A DNA stretch of 64,000 nucleotides from Eucalyptus grandis (lineage: Eukaryota > Streptophyta > Magnoliopsida > Myrtales > Myrtaceae), in contig NC_052616.1 of assembly GCF_016545825.1 (NCBI RefSeq), forward strand, positions 2,790,001 through 2,854,000. The letters are read 5' to 3'. Below, one piece after another: positions 62,368 to 64,000 of this stretch; the stretch's first letter is position 1; each line of letters starts with the position of its first letter. The notes beneath the pieces are model-generated. The model saw only the letters and a program-made list of their open reading frames with translations. It had not been told where the DNA came from and ran no database searches. The translations under genes and the position numbers were made by a program.

Positions 62368-63510
62368 TTAGCACCTAATCTCATAAGACCCTGCTTTTGT
62401 TATGTAACGGACCCATTCAACCGTGTTGTATCCACTCTTTTCCCACACCTGCAGTGAAGATGATGTTAGCAACCATCCTTGGTCACACTGAGAAAGGCAC
62501 ATCATACACATGGCAATAATACCTTCAGGAAGCGTACACGTAATCCAGATGCTGTAAACATAGGAACCTGCAAACAAGAATGATGAGATCGCTAGAGAAC
62601 AGGGGGTGGATGAAAGACACGGCAGTGCATGTAAAAATACACCTAACTGAGCCATGAGATTGCAAGCTTTGAAACAAACTATATCTAGTTGACGACTTAA
62701 TTTTCAACTATTGTTTATGCCGAGTCAGACTGCCATAATTACTGCAGGCAAACTAAAGTTGATGGGTGAATGGACAGAGACAAACAAGCCAAAGAATAAA
62801 AACAAACACTTTAAAATGCCAAGTTCTTATCAATGATTTTGGCCCCATTTCAAAACAAAAAGCAAAATAAGAGAGAGACATACAGGACCAGCAGGTGGGT
62901 AATTGTAATCCTCTAAAGGATTTATGGGAGGAAAAACTGCCTAAGGACACGGATTGCAACATGGAAGGATACTCGATAAAAGCACTGCTAGTGGATAAGG
63001 GAAGAAGCAATCGAGCTCAACCGAGCACGGGCAAAATCAGTGGTCCAGGATAAAAGCATCCCTGAAATGAGATGTGAAATTTGTCGAATAAACAACAAAC
63101 CTTATATCCCTTATGGCAGAAAAAGTGTTCATAACTTCTTTCCTCACCAGTTAATTTGGTGAAGAAATGGCACCAAAGAGAATAAATATTACACTATACA
63201 AACTTTAAAAAAGTTTATCCACTTGTGTTATCAATCCTCCAGAAAGAAAATTACTAATCACGCATTAATCTTAAATATTCAGCTGAGGAAGAGAAACGGG
63301 CAGGAAGTCAATTTTAGAGAAGCTTAATTTTATAAAAAGGGAACCATATCCTTTAGATTCGATTGAATGCCACAAAATATCAGTAATTTTTTCACCTGGA
63401 ACTCCATCTGAATTGGTGGCCTTGTCCAAGATTTCTTGTCTCCCATTGTTGATATTAACTCAACTTCTGCACTCATAGTTGGTTCCGTTTGTCCAGGGAA
63501 CTTTCTTATC
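62368..63510 (-). CDS. AP2M: AP-2 complex subunit mu, C-terminal exons (runs off right edge)
   Basis: Three in-phase terminal exons are visible on the minus strand: 63510-63396 (one base plus IRKFPGQTEP...PPIQMEFQ), 62567-62523 (VPMFTASGLRVRFLK) and 62448-62368 (VWEKSGYNTVEWVRYITKAG to the stop). Together they give the last 79 residues of the mu homology domain and match plant AP2M almost word for word. AP2M is the cargo-binding medium subunit of the AP-2 clathrin adaptor at the plasma membrane and recognises Tyr-based sorting signals during endocytosis. Junctions are GT..AG. The 3' UTR probably extends to about 62040. The upstream coding exons are not in 63511-64000, where I see only intron, so most of the gene lies beyond the window. 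Confidence 0.95.
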
Positions 63511-64000
63511 CTGAGGATTCACAAGACATGATAAGTATGAGTTTCTCAACCAAAGAAAAGAGAGAACCTTTTTGTCTGAATATAAGTCCAGGAAAGAATG
63601 ACGGAACAAATTTTTTTTCAATGAACCCCATGTAATTATGTATAGTTTCCCTGGAAACTATCAACCATGCCAAAGAAAAATGATTTTCACCATGTGGCGA
63701 AACCAAGACGGCTGATATGGTACAGTAGTAACAAGGTTCAGAACCAACAATAACAAGTGTTTAATGTCCCACGCTCACTCTCAACAAAGCAGCAGTCTGT
63801 TAGATGTAACTCTCTCCCTGGAAATTCCAATTTCAAGTCCAACCATTCTAAAAACAATCCATTTTTGTACTCCAGTTACTCATGACATGATCAAACGATC
63901 AAAATGGGAGTCTATCATCCTATATTATGTGCTTTCGTAAAGCGGTGAGGGGCCTGGGAGAACAACAAGGTCCCATCATGGACTCAAAATGGAAGTAGGT

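Overview
This window is nuclear DNA of a dicot plant. The genes have introns with GT..AG junctions, all recognisable proteins are plant families, intergenic DNA is AT-rich, and (CT)n/(GA)n runs are very frequent. A TIR element at 49.5-50.2 kb resembles a type I associate with Myrtaceae such as Eucalyptus. That taxonomic placement is inference.

Layout. 1-1121 (minus): 5' part of an unnamed basic plant protein. 2077-3359 (minus): a BOU-type mitochondrial carrier with a probable long 5'-UTR intron. 6814-8753 (minus): a three-exon acidic protein whose C-terminus resembles DUF4378 proteins. 12053-16588 (plus): an eight-exon GEN1 Holliday-junction resolvase. 18306-18968 (minus): an intronless SUPERMAN/RABBIT EARS-like zinc-finger repressor. 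19.0-34.5 kb: a gene-poor stretch. 35025-35872 (plus): an AHL23-like AT-hook/PPC gene with a one-base frameshift in its AT-hook. 40.97-49.45 kb: a decayed tandem array of about five units, interrupted by a LINE fragment and a hAT-type element. 51714-52178 (minus): a SAUR-like gene. 53737-58515 (minus): an AHL13-like gene with an intronic fold-back repeat. 59.1-60.9 kb: two further degenerate tandem repeats. 62368-63510 (minus): the C-terminal exons of AP2M, continuing off the right edge.

The genes form no operon-like unit. The gene set resembles, from memory, Arabidopsis duplicated blocks around At4g17800-At4g17950 and At5g46630-At5g46800: BOU, a C2H2 gene, linked clade-A and clade-B AHL genes, and AP2M beside an AHL gene. 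The window therefore looks like an old syntenic block expanded by repeats. The most notable items are the AT-hook frameshift, the five-unit array with apparently conserved 3'-splice-site-like sequences, the perfect-TIR hAT-type element nested in it, and the intronic fold-back. I did not find a clearly new biological system.
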